Below are positions 44,317 through 54,900 of a DNA stretch of 64,000 bases, piece by piece (position 1 is the stretch's first letter; every line of letters begins with the position of its first letter). Origin of the DNA: an uncultured Senegalimassilia sp. (GTDB lineage: Bacteria > Actinomycetota > Coriobacteriia > Coriobacteriales > Eggerthellaceae); NCBI RefSeq assembly GCF_934630535.1, contig NZ_CAKTVU010000002.1:186001-250000 (forward strand), given 5' to 3'. The position numbers and the translations under genes were made by a program. The notes below the pieces were generated by a model that did no database searches, was not told the origin of the DNA, and saw only the letters and a program-made list of their open reading frames with translations.

Positions 44317-45333
44317 CTAGCTTAATTGCATTATGCGTTGCTGCTCACGACGCATAGCAAGTCCCAATAAACGTGTTGTTGCCCAATACCCCACGAAATG
44401 AATGCACCAGCGAACATACACAACGCGATTCTGCTTTCCGTAGCGTAACAGCCACCGGTATTCCTTCAGCAAATCAAACTCGTGAGATCTTTTATTGAGG
44501 CCCAACAATCCAACATACGACAATGATAAAACATAGATATACGATACAAATGAAGCAGCTAATTGTGAGTGGGCGTCATCGCATGCCTTCGCCTCAGTAG
44601 CTTCTACTTGGCGCTGAATAATAGAGAGCATAGCTCCAAGCACACTAAGATAGTCAGGCTGTTTGCTTTGCGAAACCGCAGAATTACGACGATAGACGTA
44701 GAAAGAGGTTTCCGACCAACCCGAGGAATTGCACGCCAACAACAGCTGCCGCGACCATTCCGAATCCTCGTTGTACCGCAAACCCTCATCAAATGATAAT
44801 TGCGCGCTGCGCACTACCGAGCGTTTCACCGTTTTTGCCGATGCGGAGGAATAATACAACCCCTGTTGAATAATCGCCCCCATAACGCTTTTGTAATCGG
44901 AAGAGGGGCCGATCTCGCTTGCGATATGATATGTTTCGTGAGTAGGAGAAATATCTCCCTCGTGATATTCTCCCAACGGGTAACATAACATGTCAGGATT
45001 GTTCCAGGCAATCAGGGCATCATTGAGCACCCGTAAAGCATCGGGGCCATCCCACCAATCATCATTGTCTAAGAACAGCAGGTATTCGCCCTTTGCTTGA
45101 CTAATGCCGGTATTGCGAGCAGCAGATGCACCTTTATTCCGCTCATGAGAATAGAGGTGAAATCTATCATCTAGCGAGCAATACTCCTGACAGATTTCAG
45201 CCGATCCGTCAGTCGACCCATCATCGACCATCACCACCTCGAAATCGCCAAACGTTTGTACGGCAATAGAATCTAAACATTGCCTTACATACATAGAAGC
45301 ATTGTAAATCGGAACGATAACCGTAAAGCGCAT
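44317..45333 (-). CDS. GT2 family glycosyltransferase
   Basis: A 338-residue GT-A enzyme: MRFTVIVPIYNASMYVRQCL, VDDGSTDGSAEI, GASAARNTGISQAKGEYLLF and the DXD-like LDNDDWWDG. The C-terminal region (about 200-338) is helical. ATG 45333 has AGGAG seven bases before it; the longer frame adds only unconserved residues. It sits between Wzx and LicD in the operon and may build the sugar that LicD decorates. Confidence 0.88.
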   Translation of the reverse strand: MRFTVIVPIYNASMYVRQCLDSIAVQTFGDFEVVMVDDGSTDGSAEICQEYCSLDDRFHLYSHERNKGASAARNTGISQAKGEYLLFLDNDDWWDGPDALRVLNDALIAWNNPDMLCYPLGEYHEGDISPTHETYHIASEIGPSSDYKSVMGAIIQQGLYYSSASAKTVKRSVVRSAQLSFDEGLRYNEDSEWSRQLLLACNSSGWSETSFYVYRRNSAVSQSKQPDYLSVLGAMLSIIQRQVEATEAKACDDAHSQLAASFVSYIYVLSLSYVGLLGLNKRSHEFDLLKEYRWLLRYGKQNRVVYVRWCIHFVGYWATTRLLGLAMRREQQRIMQLS

Positions 45334-45358
45334 ATTCAACTCCTCGCAAGCGCTCAAC

Positions 45359-46582
45359 TTAACTTCGCATAGAAAGCAGGAGGCGAACGAAGCAAAGCAC
45401 CGATCCCGCAATCAAACCCGCCATAGTGGCAAAACTAGCGCCATTCAGCCCGAACGCAACAAGCATGGGATATGAGCAGACAGCACAGACAACGAACGCA
45501 ACGGAAAAGCAAACAAGGTTACCCTTCATATCGCGCACCACAACCAGCAAGTCACCCAGAAACCACAAAAAGGCAGTGCAAATCGTGCAACACACGAGCG
45601 GTAACAGCAAATAGGAATAATCCCGAATGGAATCACCGTAGATAAGACACAACGCCCACTCGCCAAACCACGCAAATCCAATAAGCGACACCGCAGCTAA
45701 AACGATGATTGCGACAAACACCTTTGCAAACAAGCGCAAAAAGCCCGAGGTATCCTTTGCGAGATAGCACTGAGCAAAACTGCTCAACAAGGGGGAATAA
45801 ATATACTGCGCCCCCATTTGCACCACCACAACCGGCGAAGCTACAGATGCATATGCCCCAAGAGCAGAAGCGCCAAACATTGTCCCTAAAATCTGACGAG
45901 GAATTGAGGGGATGGATCCCGCAAACACCAAAGCAACAGCCGCAGGAAGGCATGCAACAAACAATGCCACCATTTTTGCTTTTGCGAAGTCAATCGAATA
46001 TGCACCGATAACACGCTTTAGACTTCGAGGTAAATAGAATAAGACAACCGCACCGGTAACCAGCGTCATTATGATCAGCGACACCAGCAAGGAATGCGTT
46101 ATAACCATCCCTCCGCAAAAGGCGATAAGAGACAGAATGCCACGCGCGGTGAGATCCTTGCCAGCAACATCTAGCCTATTCTTTTGCTGCGCAGCTCCTT
46201 GGTACACATCGGCGATAATCGGCACGCACGAATACGCGCAGTACGCAACGACTGCGGGAATGGAGTCATTGGCGCACGTTACCGTCGCATAAACAATCAT
46301 GCACATAAAAGCCGCTGCGGTGCTCAGTAATCGAAACGCCAAGTATTGCCCAGCAGAATACTCTTCGTTAAGGTCGGATACCTGAAAAGCACGCACCTTG
46401 AAATACCCTATGGGAGAAAAGATGTTGGAAACAGCCATACCGAGAGCCAACACGCCAGCAGCATCATATCCATCGGAAAGACGCACCACAAACACCGTGA
46501 TAAGCCATTGGCATACAAGGTAAACCATGGAACCCGAAGTGTTCCATAGCATGTTCTGTTTTACGGACAGCTGTTTTGCCAC
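45359..46582 (-). CDS. Wzx-type polysaccharide flippase
   Basis: A 407-residue membrane protein with about 12 helices (MATE/MOP flippase superfamily). It starts VKQNMLWNTSGSMVYLVCQW, and the FGASALGAYASVASPVVVVQ region resembles O-antigen/teichoic-type flippases. It would move an undecaprenyl-linked repeat unit across the membrane. Translation begins at GTG 46582, seven bases after the DUF2304 stop, with AAAGG about nine bases upstream. No Wzy polymerase is recognised, unless one of the DUF6541-like proteins fills that role. Confidence 0.85.
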   Translation of the reverse strand: MAKQLSVKQNMLWNTSGSMVYLVCQWLITVFVVRLSDGYDAAGVLALGMAVSNIFSPIGYFKVRAFQVSDLNEEYSAGQYLAFRLLSTAAAFMCMIVYATVTCANDSIPAVVAYCAYSCVPIIADVYQGAAQQKNRLDVAGKDLTARGILSLIAFCGGMVITHSLLVSLIIMTLVTGAVVLFYLPRSLKRVIGAYSIDFAKAKMVALFVACLPAAVALVFAGSIPSIPRQILGTMFGASALGAYASVASPVVVVQMGAQYIYSPLLSSFAQCYLAKDTSGFLRLFAKVFVAIIVLAAVSLIGFAWFGEWALCLIYGDSIRDYSYLLLPLVCCTICTAFLWFLGDLLVVVRDMKGNLVCFSVAFVVCAVCSYPMLVAFGLNGASFATMAGLIAGSVLCFVRLLLSMRS

Positions 46583-46588
46583 TACGCG

Positions 46589-46939
46589 CTACCTTTGCAC
46601 ATCATTACGTTTTGCAGCATCATCAAGCGCCTCGTTTTGCACAAGGTTTCGCACCTTAGCGCGCAACTGCGACACCTCAACCGTGGTATAGAATTCACGG
46701 ATGACCAGCACCGCAATCACGTATACGAATACAAAATTTGCCGGGCTTTCAATACCGAATATATCTGCAAAGAAAAATGGGATGTCTCGAAATACCCCCA
46801 TCAGCACCAGCGTAAGCGCGAACAAGAACCAGAACGTGGAATCAGCGATAGTAACTTCCGCCTTGCGGATTTTGCGCAGAATCAACCAGAACGTCAACAG
46901 CGCGCCAATAAGCAACGTTGCAGAGAACAGTAGGCTCAT
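46589..46939 (-). CDS. DUF2304 family membrane protein
   Basis: A 116-residue protein with three predicted helices (LLFSATLLIGALLTFWLIL, FWFLFALTLVLMGVF, PANFVFVYVIAVLVI) and a cytoplasmic charged tail (VEVSQLRAKVRNLVQNE). DUF2304 genes commonly sit beside polyprenyl-phosphate glycosyltransferases, as here: the start overlaps the stop of the upstream GT2 by 4 bases. A role as a membrane partner or flippase of polyprenyl-phosphate sugar is often suggested but unproven. Confidence 0.85.
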   Translation of the reverse strand: MSLLFSATLLIGALLTFWLILRKIRKAEVTIADSTFWFLFALTLVLMGVFRDIPFFFADIFGIESPANFVFVYVIAVLVIREFYTTVEVSQLRAKVRNLVQNEALDDAAKRNDVQR

Positions 46940-47679
46940 TTCTTCCTCCTAAACCACTGCACCAGCAAAATGGAGATGCTCATGCGCAACATATAGGTAA
47001 TTGATTTCGTAAAATTCAAGTAACTTTCGCCAGCAGTGCGCTCGCGCATTTCCACCTGAGTCTCTTCAACCTTGTAACCCCAGCGCATCAAAAGAGAAAT
47101 GGTGTCGGGCTCGGGACCGAAATCCATCTCGTTAGCAAAGAGAGGAATCATTTGCCGATCGAACAAACGCATGCCCGAGGTGGGATCCTGAATGCGCTTC
47201 CGAGTGGTCAGCAGAATCATGGCGCTAATAAGCACGCTGCCGGCCATGCGGGCAGATAGAGGCTTTTTCTGCGTTGCAAAACGACTGCCGATGACGATGT
47301 TGGCATCCTTTGCTTCTGCAACACGTATCATTTCGTAAATATACGCTGCAGAGTGCTGCCCATCAGCATCGAACTGAATGGCATAATCATAGCCATGCTC
47401 ATAGGCATAACGCATCCCCGTCTGAAATGCACCCGCAAGCCCTAGATTCACCGGCAAATCGATTACGTTATAACCATGTTCCCGGCAAATGCTAAGCGTA
47501 TCGTCCTTGGAACCATCGTTGACGATCACATAATCAACGCCAGGTGCATTGGACCGCAAATCCTCAATAGTAGATACGATATTGTCCCGCTCGTTATATG
47601 CAGGAACAACGGCAATGACACGCCTATTCCCGATAGTCTTGTCCACTTCCCAATTGCTCTCTACTCGGCAACATACCAA
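46936..47679 (-). CDS. GT2 glycosyltransferase, polyprenyl-phosphate mannose/glucose synthase-like
   Basis: A 247-residue enzyme with VIAVVPAYNERDNI, IVNDGSKDDT, the metal-binding FDADGQH and the IQDPTSGMRLF segment that mark the dolichol-phosphate-mannose-synthase group. The end IWxLVQWFRRKK-like basic stretch is membrane-proximal. With DUF2304 it probably makes a polyprenyl-phosphate-linked sugar used outside the cell by GT-C enzymes. ATG 47679 follows GGGAATTTGGT; a GTG 11 codons later is also possible. First gene of the licD operon and divergent from the GT4 gene. Confidence 0.87.
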   Translation of the reverse strand: MVCCRVESNWEVDKTIGNRRVIAVVPAYNERDNIVSTIEDLRSNAPGVDYVIVNDGSKDDTLSICREHGYNVIDLPVNLGLAGAFQTGMRYAYEHGYDYAIQFDADGQHSAAYIYEMIRVAEAKDANIVIGSRFATQKKPLSARMAGSVLISAMILLTTRKRIQDPTSGMRLFDRQMIPLFANEMDFGPEPDTISLLMRWGYKVEETQVEMRERTAGESYLNFTKSITYMLRMSISILLVQWFRRKK

Positions 47680-47793
47680 ATTCCCAAGCGTTTATTGTAT
47701 CGTCCCTTTCGGTTCATGACCAGAAAGTCATCGTATGTGTATAATCGATTATCTGCGATCGCCCAAAATGCACCCACAATCGCAAGGAGAACC

Positions 47794-48993
47794 ATGCCCG
47801 ATATTGCTTCTGCGACCAACGTTGATAACAGCACGGCACAAAAGCCTTGCATATGCATTTTCTCTGCGCTGTACGAACCCCACGTCGGGGGCGTTGAATC
47901 CTACACTAAGGGCATCGCCGAAGCGCTTGTGGCCGATGGATGCAGAGTCATCGTCGCCACATCGAATACGGACAATGCGACTGCGCTCGAAACGGTCAAT
48001 GGCATAGACATACTGCGACTGCCTTGCAACCCCCTGCTTAACAGTCGGTTTCCTATTCCGAAAAACAATCAAGAAAGCAAGCGCCTCTGGAGCTGGCTTA
48101 ACGAGCAGCCTATTGACTATGTAGTGGTTAATACCAGATTTTACCCACACAGCATCATGGGTCTACGCTTTGCAAAACGACACAGCATACAACCCGTTCT
48201 CATAGAACACGGATCTGCTCACCTTACGCTTGGAAATGCACTTTTAGATTTTCCCTTGCACGGCGTAGAACACGCAATGACCGCCATCGCAAAACGATAC
48301 TCCCCCTGCTGCTATGCGGTCTCGAGGAAGGCCAGCGAATGGCTTTCCCATTTCGGATTCTCCTCATGCGGAGAAATCCCTAACTCGATTGAAGCAGATA
48401 CTTACTTAGGACAAGCGAGCGATCGTCATTTTAAATCGGAATTCAATATCCCGGATAACGCAACGCTGGTTGTAAGCGCCGGCAGATTCGTGCCCGAAAA
48501 AGGCGTCCTACAACTAGCAAAAGCAACAAAAATGGCATCCGAAAACGGAAGCAACATCTTCCTTATCATGGCCGGAAACGGTCCGTTATTACATGATGTC
48601 GAACAGCTGCAATACCAAACCGTGATTACGCCAGGCATGCTAAGCAAAAGCGACCTCTCCGCGTTACTGCAACAGGCAGATTGCTTTTGTCTGCCATCAC
48701 GCTCGGAGGGCTTCTCCACAGTATTGCTTGAAGCAGCAGCATGTAACACTGCTGTGATAGCAACCGATGTCGGCGGCATGCGAGAAATCGCACCCACCGA
48801 CGAATACGGCATCATTTTGCAATCTATGGAACCGAAAGATATTGCTGCGGCTCTCACAAGAGCTGCAGCAAATCCAGAGCAGATTCGACGCATGGGCACA
48901 TATGCCGCCAAACGCGTTCGCCAGCTCTACACTTGGGACAAATCAGCCCAACTGCTGTTGCACGCCTGCCAAGAAGCGCAGTTGAAGCAGTAG
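47794..48993 (+). CDS. GT4 family glycosyltransferase
   Basis: A 399-residue GT-B enzyme. The N-terminal half has SALYEPHVGGVESYTKGIAE. The C-terminal half carries VVSAGRFVPEKGVLQLAKA and the nucleotide-sugar-binding EX7E region RSEGFSTVLLEAAAC. This matches retaining mannosyl- or glucosyltransferases of the WecH/PimB type group; the sugar is not predictable. ATG 47794 has AAGGAG four bases upstream. The long frame upstream of it mirrors the divergent GT2 gene. Confidence 0.9.
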   Translation: MPDIASATNVDNSTAQKPCICIFSALYEPHVGGVESYTKGIAEALVADGCRVIVATSNTDNATALETVNGIDILRLPCNPLLNSRFPIPKNNQESKRLWSWLNEQPIDYVVVNTRFYPHSIMGLRFAKRHSIQPVLIEHGSAHLTLGNALLDFPLHGVEHAMTAIAKRYSPCCYAVSRKASEWLSHFGFSSCGEIPNSIEADTYLGQASDRHFKSEFNIPDNATLVVSAGRFVPEKGVLQLAKATKMASENGSNIFLIMAGNGPLLHDVEQLQYQTVITPGMLSKSDLSALLQQADCFCLPSRSEGFSTVLLEAAACNTAVIATDVGGMREIAPTDEYGIILQSMEPKDIAAALTRAAANPEQIRRMGTYAAKRVRQLYTWDKSAQLLLHACQEAQLKQ

Positions 48994-49031
48994 CCACCCA
49001 CAAACCGCGCAACACACCGTTCCCGCAAAGA

Positions 49032-49060
49032 GAAGCGGCCGACATCCTGTCGGCCGCTTC
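49032..49060. terminator. terminator between convergent GT4 and CotH genes
   Basis: Perfect 13-bp stem GAAGCGGCCGACA/TGTCGGCCGCTTC with a TCC loop; on plus it is followed by AAACTTTAAT and on minus by TCTTTGC. Confidence 0.75.
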
Positions 49061-49076
49061 AAACTTTAATAACAGA

Positions 49077-51710
49077 TTACGCAACCAACCTGCCTGAAGC
49101 ATCGAACTTGTATAGCTGGCCGCCAATGGAGCGCAAGCCCGTCACCATTTCGCCGGAGCTGGCGCACCAATACCAATCACCATCGTACGCTATCCACCCT
49201 GTTTGCATAGCACCCGAGCCAGACAGCATGTACCATTTTCCGGACACGTTGCTCCACCCTGTCTTCATCGCCCCAGACGAAGGGTCGAGATAATACCATG
49301 CACCACCAACGAATTGCCATCCGGTAGACATAGCGCCAGATCCGCTGAGATAATACCAGCTATCATTATCTTCCTGCCATCCAATCGCCATAGCTCCGGT
49401 ATCTGTAAGGTAATACCATGCGCCGTCAACCCAGCGCCAACCGTAAACAAGCGCCCCTGAGCCATCAAGATAATACCAGGATCCATCAACATACGCCCAA
49501 TCAGTGCGCATAGCGCCATCTTGACCTAGGTAATACCAAGAATCACCAACGAACCGCCAGCCACTGTGCATAACGCCCGATTCGCTGAAGAGATACCAGG
49601 AACCACCAACAAGATTCCATCCAGCAGACATGGCTCCAGAAGAGCCCAGATAATACCATTCACTACCGATAAATCGCCAGCCTTGTGCCATAGAACCGGA
49701 CCCATCCATGTAGTACCACGACGATCCGTCCGCCACCCAGCCGGTGACCATAGCTCCGGAAGACCTTAAGTAGTACCAGGTGCCACCGTCGCTAAGCCAG
49801 CCCGTGCACATGGCGCCCGATTTGTCGAAATAGTACCATGTGCCGTTAACGCAGCACCAGCCAACCTGCATGCGTCCGTCCAACATGTAATACCATGTCC
49901 CTTTGTCATCGACCCAGCCATTACGGCAAGGTGTTCCATCAAGATATGGGGTCCATCCGTAGACACCATCCCAGACCCAGGTACAGTACGACCATGAACT
50001 TTGCGCGTAAAACGAATCCATGTAGTCTATACGTTGCTGAGCGAAGCTTCCAAGATCTGATACATACGTCTCCCAACTTTTCCCGTCGACTCGATCAAAC
50101 GCAAGCCATTCATCGTCAAGCGGGGCAAGGCCCCAAAGCACCTGATCCATCGCCTGTGAAGCAGCTATTTCCTGAGCGTAATACGATATGGAGCGCAGAT
50201 TGCCATTCGCCGTTGACGCCGAGGCATCCCCTAATAGCACTTGACGCACAACAGGAGCAAGCTTTGTCTGCTCCACTTGACCCAATTCTGAGAGCAATGC
50301 GGAATTTCCGCTCAAGAATGTTTGGGCAAACACACCGCATGTGTTGGCATATCTCAACCCAAACGTTCTATCGCAATCCCAAATAGGCCCTAAGTAAATC
50401 TTTCCATCATCTTGCGGGGTATAGAAATACGAAGACGAATACAAATAGTCCCCATCCCAAATAAAGTCTTCCGTCAAACCAGTTGCAATAAGCGAATCAA
50501 TGTCGAACACGTCATAAACGCTTTTTCCGGATGCATCATCGATTCCACCGTTACGGGCAGCGGTAAAGCCGATGTCAAATAATTCGCTGATATACTTCGC
50601 CTCAGAGTTAGTTGCTATCTCAGGCGTATGTATGATAAACGAATGGGAGCTTGCGTTAAACATGCTTAGCTCTCCTGACGCCGTTTTGTCATCGAGCTCG
50701 ATCAGGTATCCGCCGGAAATATTATCGGGATCGTTCAAGCCGAAAACATACGAGTATTCCTGGCCGCGATCATTCAAAGCATGTTCGCGATAGCTCCATG
50801 GGTTTTCGATTGCGTCCGAACCCTCGTTCGTGCTTTCGTTCGCATCATCCAAATCACTAATATCAACACCGTACTTCTCTACCTTGACTTTTTCTGTAAG
50901 CAAATAGCTTCCACGATACTCACCGTTGTAGTAGAAGTCGCATGGTTGACAACTCGGCGTTGCTAACGATCCCATATATCTCGCGAGATTGAAGCTAATA
51001 GTGTTGCGCAGCAACGTTGGATCCGCGGCATTAGCCAATAGCAACCATGTTTTACTTTTTTCGCCTGTTCCAAGCGCATCCGCTTTTTTCTTCAGCTTAA
51101 CCTGGTACGGTTTTTTATCGCATGCAATCCATGTTGAATTACCACGACCGCGAATAAATTCCATATCAGCATCGACGGCAATGGAACCATCAACATTGAC
51201 CACGCTAAACGCACCGGTGTCTTTTACCGAATGAGATGGACTCGAATCAACATACGATCGATCGTGCTGCGTATTCACGAAAACCGAGCGAATCCCTTGC
51301 GATTGATAGAGAAAGATGCGCTGACGAGACTGCCCGTCAGTTGACACCCAAATACTTGATTCGTTCGAAATCAATCTTCCATCAGCTGATGCCAACCCGA
51401 ATTCAGCTAAATCGACACTGCCAACAACTGGGCAAAGTGGACCGTCTTGACTATCAGACAGCCACAACGAACCAGTAGAAGAGACGACGGATAGTTTTCG
51501 CGTATCAACCTGAGACGGCAAGAACAGGCATTCGTTCTCGTCAACCTCCTGCACATGAACTTCTTTGCCGCCTGGCAGCTCAACCCATAGTTGGTCAGAG
51601 GCGATAGCGGCGTATGCCAGGCCACACGATCCCCCGAGAACGACGCCGATGGATACGATAACGGAAGCGACGATACATATTGCATATCGCTTCATAATCC
51701 CAAATCGCAT
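49077..51710 (-). CDS. secreted CotH-kinase-domain protein with choline-binding-type repeats
   Basis: An 877-residue protein with a signal peptide (about 1-35, IVASVIVSIGVVLGGSCGLAYA). A CotH-like domain (about 165-540) shows FIRGRGNSTW, KKPYQVKLKKK, LANAADPTLLRN and GLTEDFIWDGDYLY-type segments. About 13 aromatic wall-binding repeats (580-877) follow. CotH is an atypical protein kinase of spore coats; here the domain is exported and wall-bound in a bacterium with no other spore gene in view, so its substrate would be extracellular. AAGGAGG precedes ATG 51710. Located inside the glycan cluster. Confidence 0.85.
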   Translation of the reverse strand: MRFGIMKRYAICIVASVIVSIGVVLGGSCGLAYAAIASDQLWVELPGGKEVHVQEVDENECLFLPSQVDTRKLSVVSSTGSLWLSDSQDGPLCPVVGSVDLAEFGLASADGRLISNESSIWVSTDGQSRQRIFLYQSQGIRSVFVNTQHDRSYVDSSPSHSVKDTGAFSVVNVDGSIAVDADMEFIRGRGNSTWIACDKKPYQVKLKKKADALGTGEKSKTWLLLANAADPTLLRNTISFNLARYMGSLATPSCQPCDFYYNGEYRGSYLLTEKVKVEKYGVDISDLDDANESTNEGSDAIENPWSYREHALNDRGQEYSYVFGLNDPDNISGGYLIELDDKTASGELSMFNASSHSFIIHTPEIATNSEAKYISELFDIGFTAARNGGIDDASGKSVYDVFDIDSLIATGLTEDFIWDGDYLYSSSYFYTPQDDGKIYLGPIWDCDRTFGLRYANTCGVFAQTFLSGNSALLSELGQVEQTKLAPVVRQVLLGDASASTANGNLRSISYYAQEIAASQAMDQVLWGLAPLDDEWLAFDRVDGKSWETYVSDLGSFAQQRIDYMDSFYAQSSWSYCTWVWDGVYGWTPYLDGTPCRNGWVDDKGTWYYMLDGRMQVGWCCVNGTWYYFDKSGAMCTGWLSDGGTWYYLRSSGAMVTGWVADGSSWYYMDGSGSMAQGWRFIGSEWYYLGSSGAMSAGWNLVGGSWYLFSESGVMHSGWRFVGDSWYYLGQDGAMRTDWAYVDGSWYYLDGSGALVYGWRWVDGAWYYLTDTGAMAIGWQEDNDSWYYLSGSGAMSTGWQFVGGAWYYLDPSSGAMKTGWSNVSGKWYMLSGSGAMQTGWIAYDGDWYWCASSGEMVTGLRSIGGQLYKFDASGRLVA

Positions 51711-51903
51711 ATCAACCTCCTTATACCCGAATAACATCCTCTGTCTATAAAGAACAACTCTTGCTTGCTTCTAAACCCTTATTTCACAGACCTGAATCCT
51801 CGAAGCAAGCACCATTCTACCAAGGCTCATGGACGCCACCGATTTCGGAACGTTGGGTATGGACCGAAGATTCAAAGCCGAACACAGGGGAACAGAGCAG
51901 AAG

Positions 51904-54900
51904 CTACTTCAACCCTCGAGCAGCGCGCCCAATCGACTTCAAGACCTCACGCCGCCTAGACCCAAATGGAGCGATTGGATCGACGACCCTACGCAAAGGA
52001 CTATCTTCCGACACAACGCATTCATGATCATCTATTGCAGCTTGCTCCGCTATCATCAGCTTTACAGCTTCCGCATGCAGCATACTGCTCAGCTGAACGT
52101 AGAAGGGAGTGTCCTTTGCATACTCCCAATATAGGTCGAACCTATCACAGCCCATCACCTTCCAGGGCTTTTGCGCACCAGCATAGTGAACAATCTTCTC
52201 GTGATTTCGTGAATCATTAAACGCATCGAAAATAGCACACGGAGCAAACGAGAATACGTTACCAATACGACCAAAGCAATCCGTCATAACATTCCAGTCA
52301 TAGTCAAGGTATTTCACGCGACCTTGGCAATGCGCATTGAGGATATCCTGGTCGTTGTAGATATAGCGGTCGTCAGAGGCAAACTCGAGCCACTTCTCCA
52401 TAGGATGAAGTTTCCTCATGGCCTTCGTATTCAAGACAAGCACGCCAGCTTGGAAGTAGTCATACGGCTGATGCATGCCAAGCACTTCTTTTGTGTAACG
52501 CATGCGAACGCCGTCTTTCATATTGAGATTACCGCAGTAATCGACATCTCGCACCGCAGCAAGCAAGTTATCGCCCAAATCAACCGAGAACAGCTCGGCA
52601 ACATCTCCCTTGACAATCAAATCAGAGTCAAGGTAGAGAACCTTGCTGTAATACGGCAAAAGCTCTTGGATAAGGAAGCGATAGTACGTTTCATTGCTGA
52701 TATGCGGATTGTTCGTCGTCAATTCATACTGATCGACAAATCGAGAAACATCACAGAACTGCAAGCCAGCATTCTCGAACTGCCCAAAAAACGCCTTCAT
52801 CCTCTCTTGGTTTTCCCACTCGATGCCCTCGTGAAGCACCACAATGTCATAACGGTAAGCATCAGAGGCATTCTTGAGCATCGAGTATATCGTCGTAGTG
52901 ACCATGGGTACGTAATTGTTATCCGACGCGAACACCACCGGAATCACCGGCCTATTGTCATTTCCACAGCTCAAAGCCATAGGCAGATAATACCTGTCGG
53001 GCTTTGTGAAATGCACGCATTGCAGTTGCTTCATTTTCCAGCCAGCACCTATGCGCTCATGATGAAGCAGATAAATGTTAAGCAATCGCTCCGCCAAATG
53101 GCCCGGAGTGCGAAGCCCCTCTTTGCTATACAGGTTCATATCCGCAGAAGCAACGAACTCTTCCAGAAGAGGGAATAACCACGCGCAGTAGTCACGGAAG
53201 ATTCCCTTCTTCATGATGAACATATTGCAGAAGCGCCCGGTATGGCCGGCAAGAAACGCCTTTGCATCCTGCTCATATTCGGGATGGCGGGCAACCAAGA
53301 TATCGATTACCCGATCAAGGTCTTCAACGAACAACTTCGGAGCCGCATCATACTGGGAGCGGATAGTGGAGTTTTCGCCCATGTAGGAACGAATGTCCTC
53401 CACAGGCGTCGTAATCACATCATAGTTCTTAACAACTTCGCGAACACGAGCGTCCTCAAGCATGTACTCACGCTGGGAAACGACGTCAATGTAGTCATCC
53501 ATGACTTCACCGTACGCGTTCTCCTCATGAGACGTGTCAGAAAAATCAAAGTAGCGACGATAGTGACAAAACCCAATATAATCAGCATCGACATTTTTCC
53601 ATGCCCAATACTGCGTCGTAAGCTCGCAGTACATGGGATTCAAGTCTGAGATGCTGTCACCTTCATCATCGCGCAGCGCCCACATGAAACGTTCATCGGT
53701 GCGCGACGCCCCAACTTGAACAGGCTGAAATACCTGACTATCAAATAGTTCAACGGACTTATGCGCAGAAACGAAGATGCGAATCGGTTCGTCTTCGAAC
53801 CTGCTAACGCGTTCCATTTTGCGAATCGAACGAATATGATCATCGACGGCCGAGAGGTATGAAGCAAAAGCAACACTCGTAGCGCTATCGCCACCTACGA
53901 TTTGATACGCCGCATCGCGCCAACCCTGAAGAAAATCGGCACTCGGCCCCTTGTCAGTCTTTAGCTTTTCATACGAAGCATCACGAGCGCAACGCATTAT
54001 CTCAGATGCGACAATGGAAGGATTAATAACAGAAGCCGCATCTTCAATAGAAAGCAACTTCTCGTCATCTACAACCCGAACTCGCCAATCATTAAATAGT
54101 AGCTGCATTAATTTTCTCTGAGCCCCATTTGCGGATGCAAGCAAATCCGCCGCTGAATAGCTATCGGCATATTGAGATATTTGACAAGCACAAGCCCAGA
54201 ACGATGCCGCAACGGATGCAAATTCGGTTCGCCTCCACGCAGACGTGCCGTTTAGCCCTCTGCCAAGATGATATCGAAGACCGACAATGTCATTACGAGT
54301 CATTTGCTTTGTTGCCAATGAAGAAATCACAAACATCTCGAAAGCGTCTTCCGCACAATCGAGACGCTGAAAAGGCATTTTCGAGAAGGCAGTTTTCACC
54401 AATTGTGCAGAAAACACCCTTTGAGGCATTCTCCAGTCCTGACGATAAGCGCCATTTCCGCCAAATATCGCCGAGAGAATATCCGGGCCTTCCAGCACTT
54501 CAACCGGCTGATTGACAAATGATTCGAAAGAAGAACGTAGCTCGCCGGGTACACCCTCCCCGATAACGCGAACCCCAAAGTGAAGCATGTCGGCATCTTG
54601 CTCTTCTCTCAGCACGCAATCGATTTTGCTTAGCAGCCCTTCTTCGAATTCATCATCAGCATCCAAGAACAGCACGTATTCGCCAGAGCACGTTTCCAAC
54701 GCCGCCCTATGCCCAAGATGCAATCCTTCGTTTTGGCGTTTAGTTGTGATCGTGATTCTTTCGTCCTTCTTGGCGTAATCCGCAAGAATATCTGCAGTCC
54801 CATCGCTGCTTGCATCATCAACGACAATAAGCTCAAAGTCAGCAAAAGATTGACTAAGCACGCTATCAAGACAGCCATGCAGAAACCGGTCACCGTTGTA

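Noticed and set aside
47476..47793. N-terminal extension of the GT4 gene
   Set aside because: It overlaps the divergent GT2 gene and lacks GT4 features; AAGGAG fixes the start at 47794.
49077..51710. Spore coat gene
   Set aside because: The CotH domain is exported and carries wall-binding repeats; no sporulation gene is in the window.
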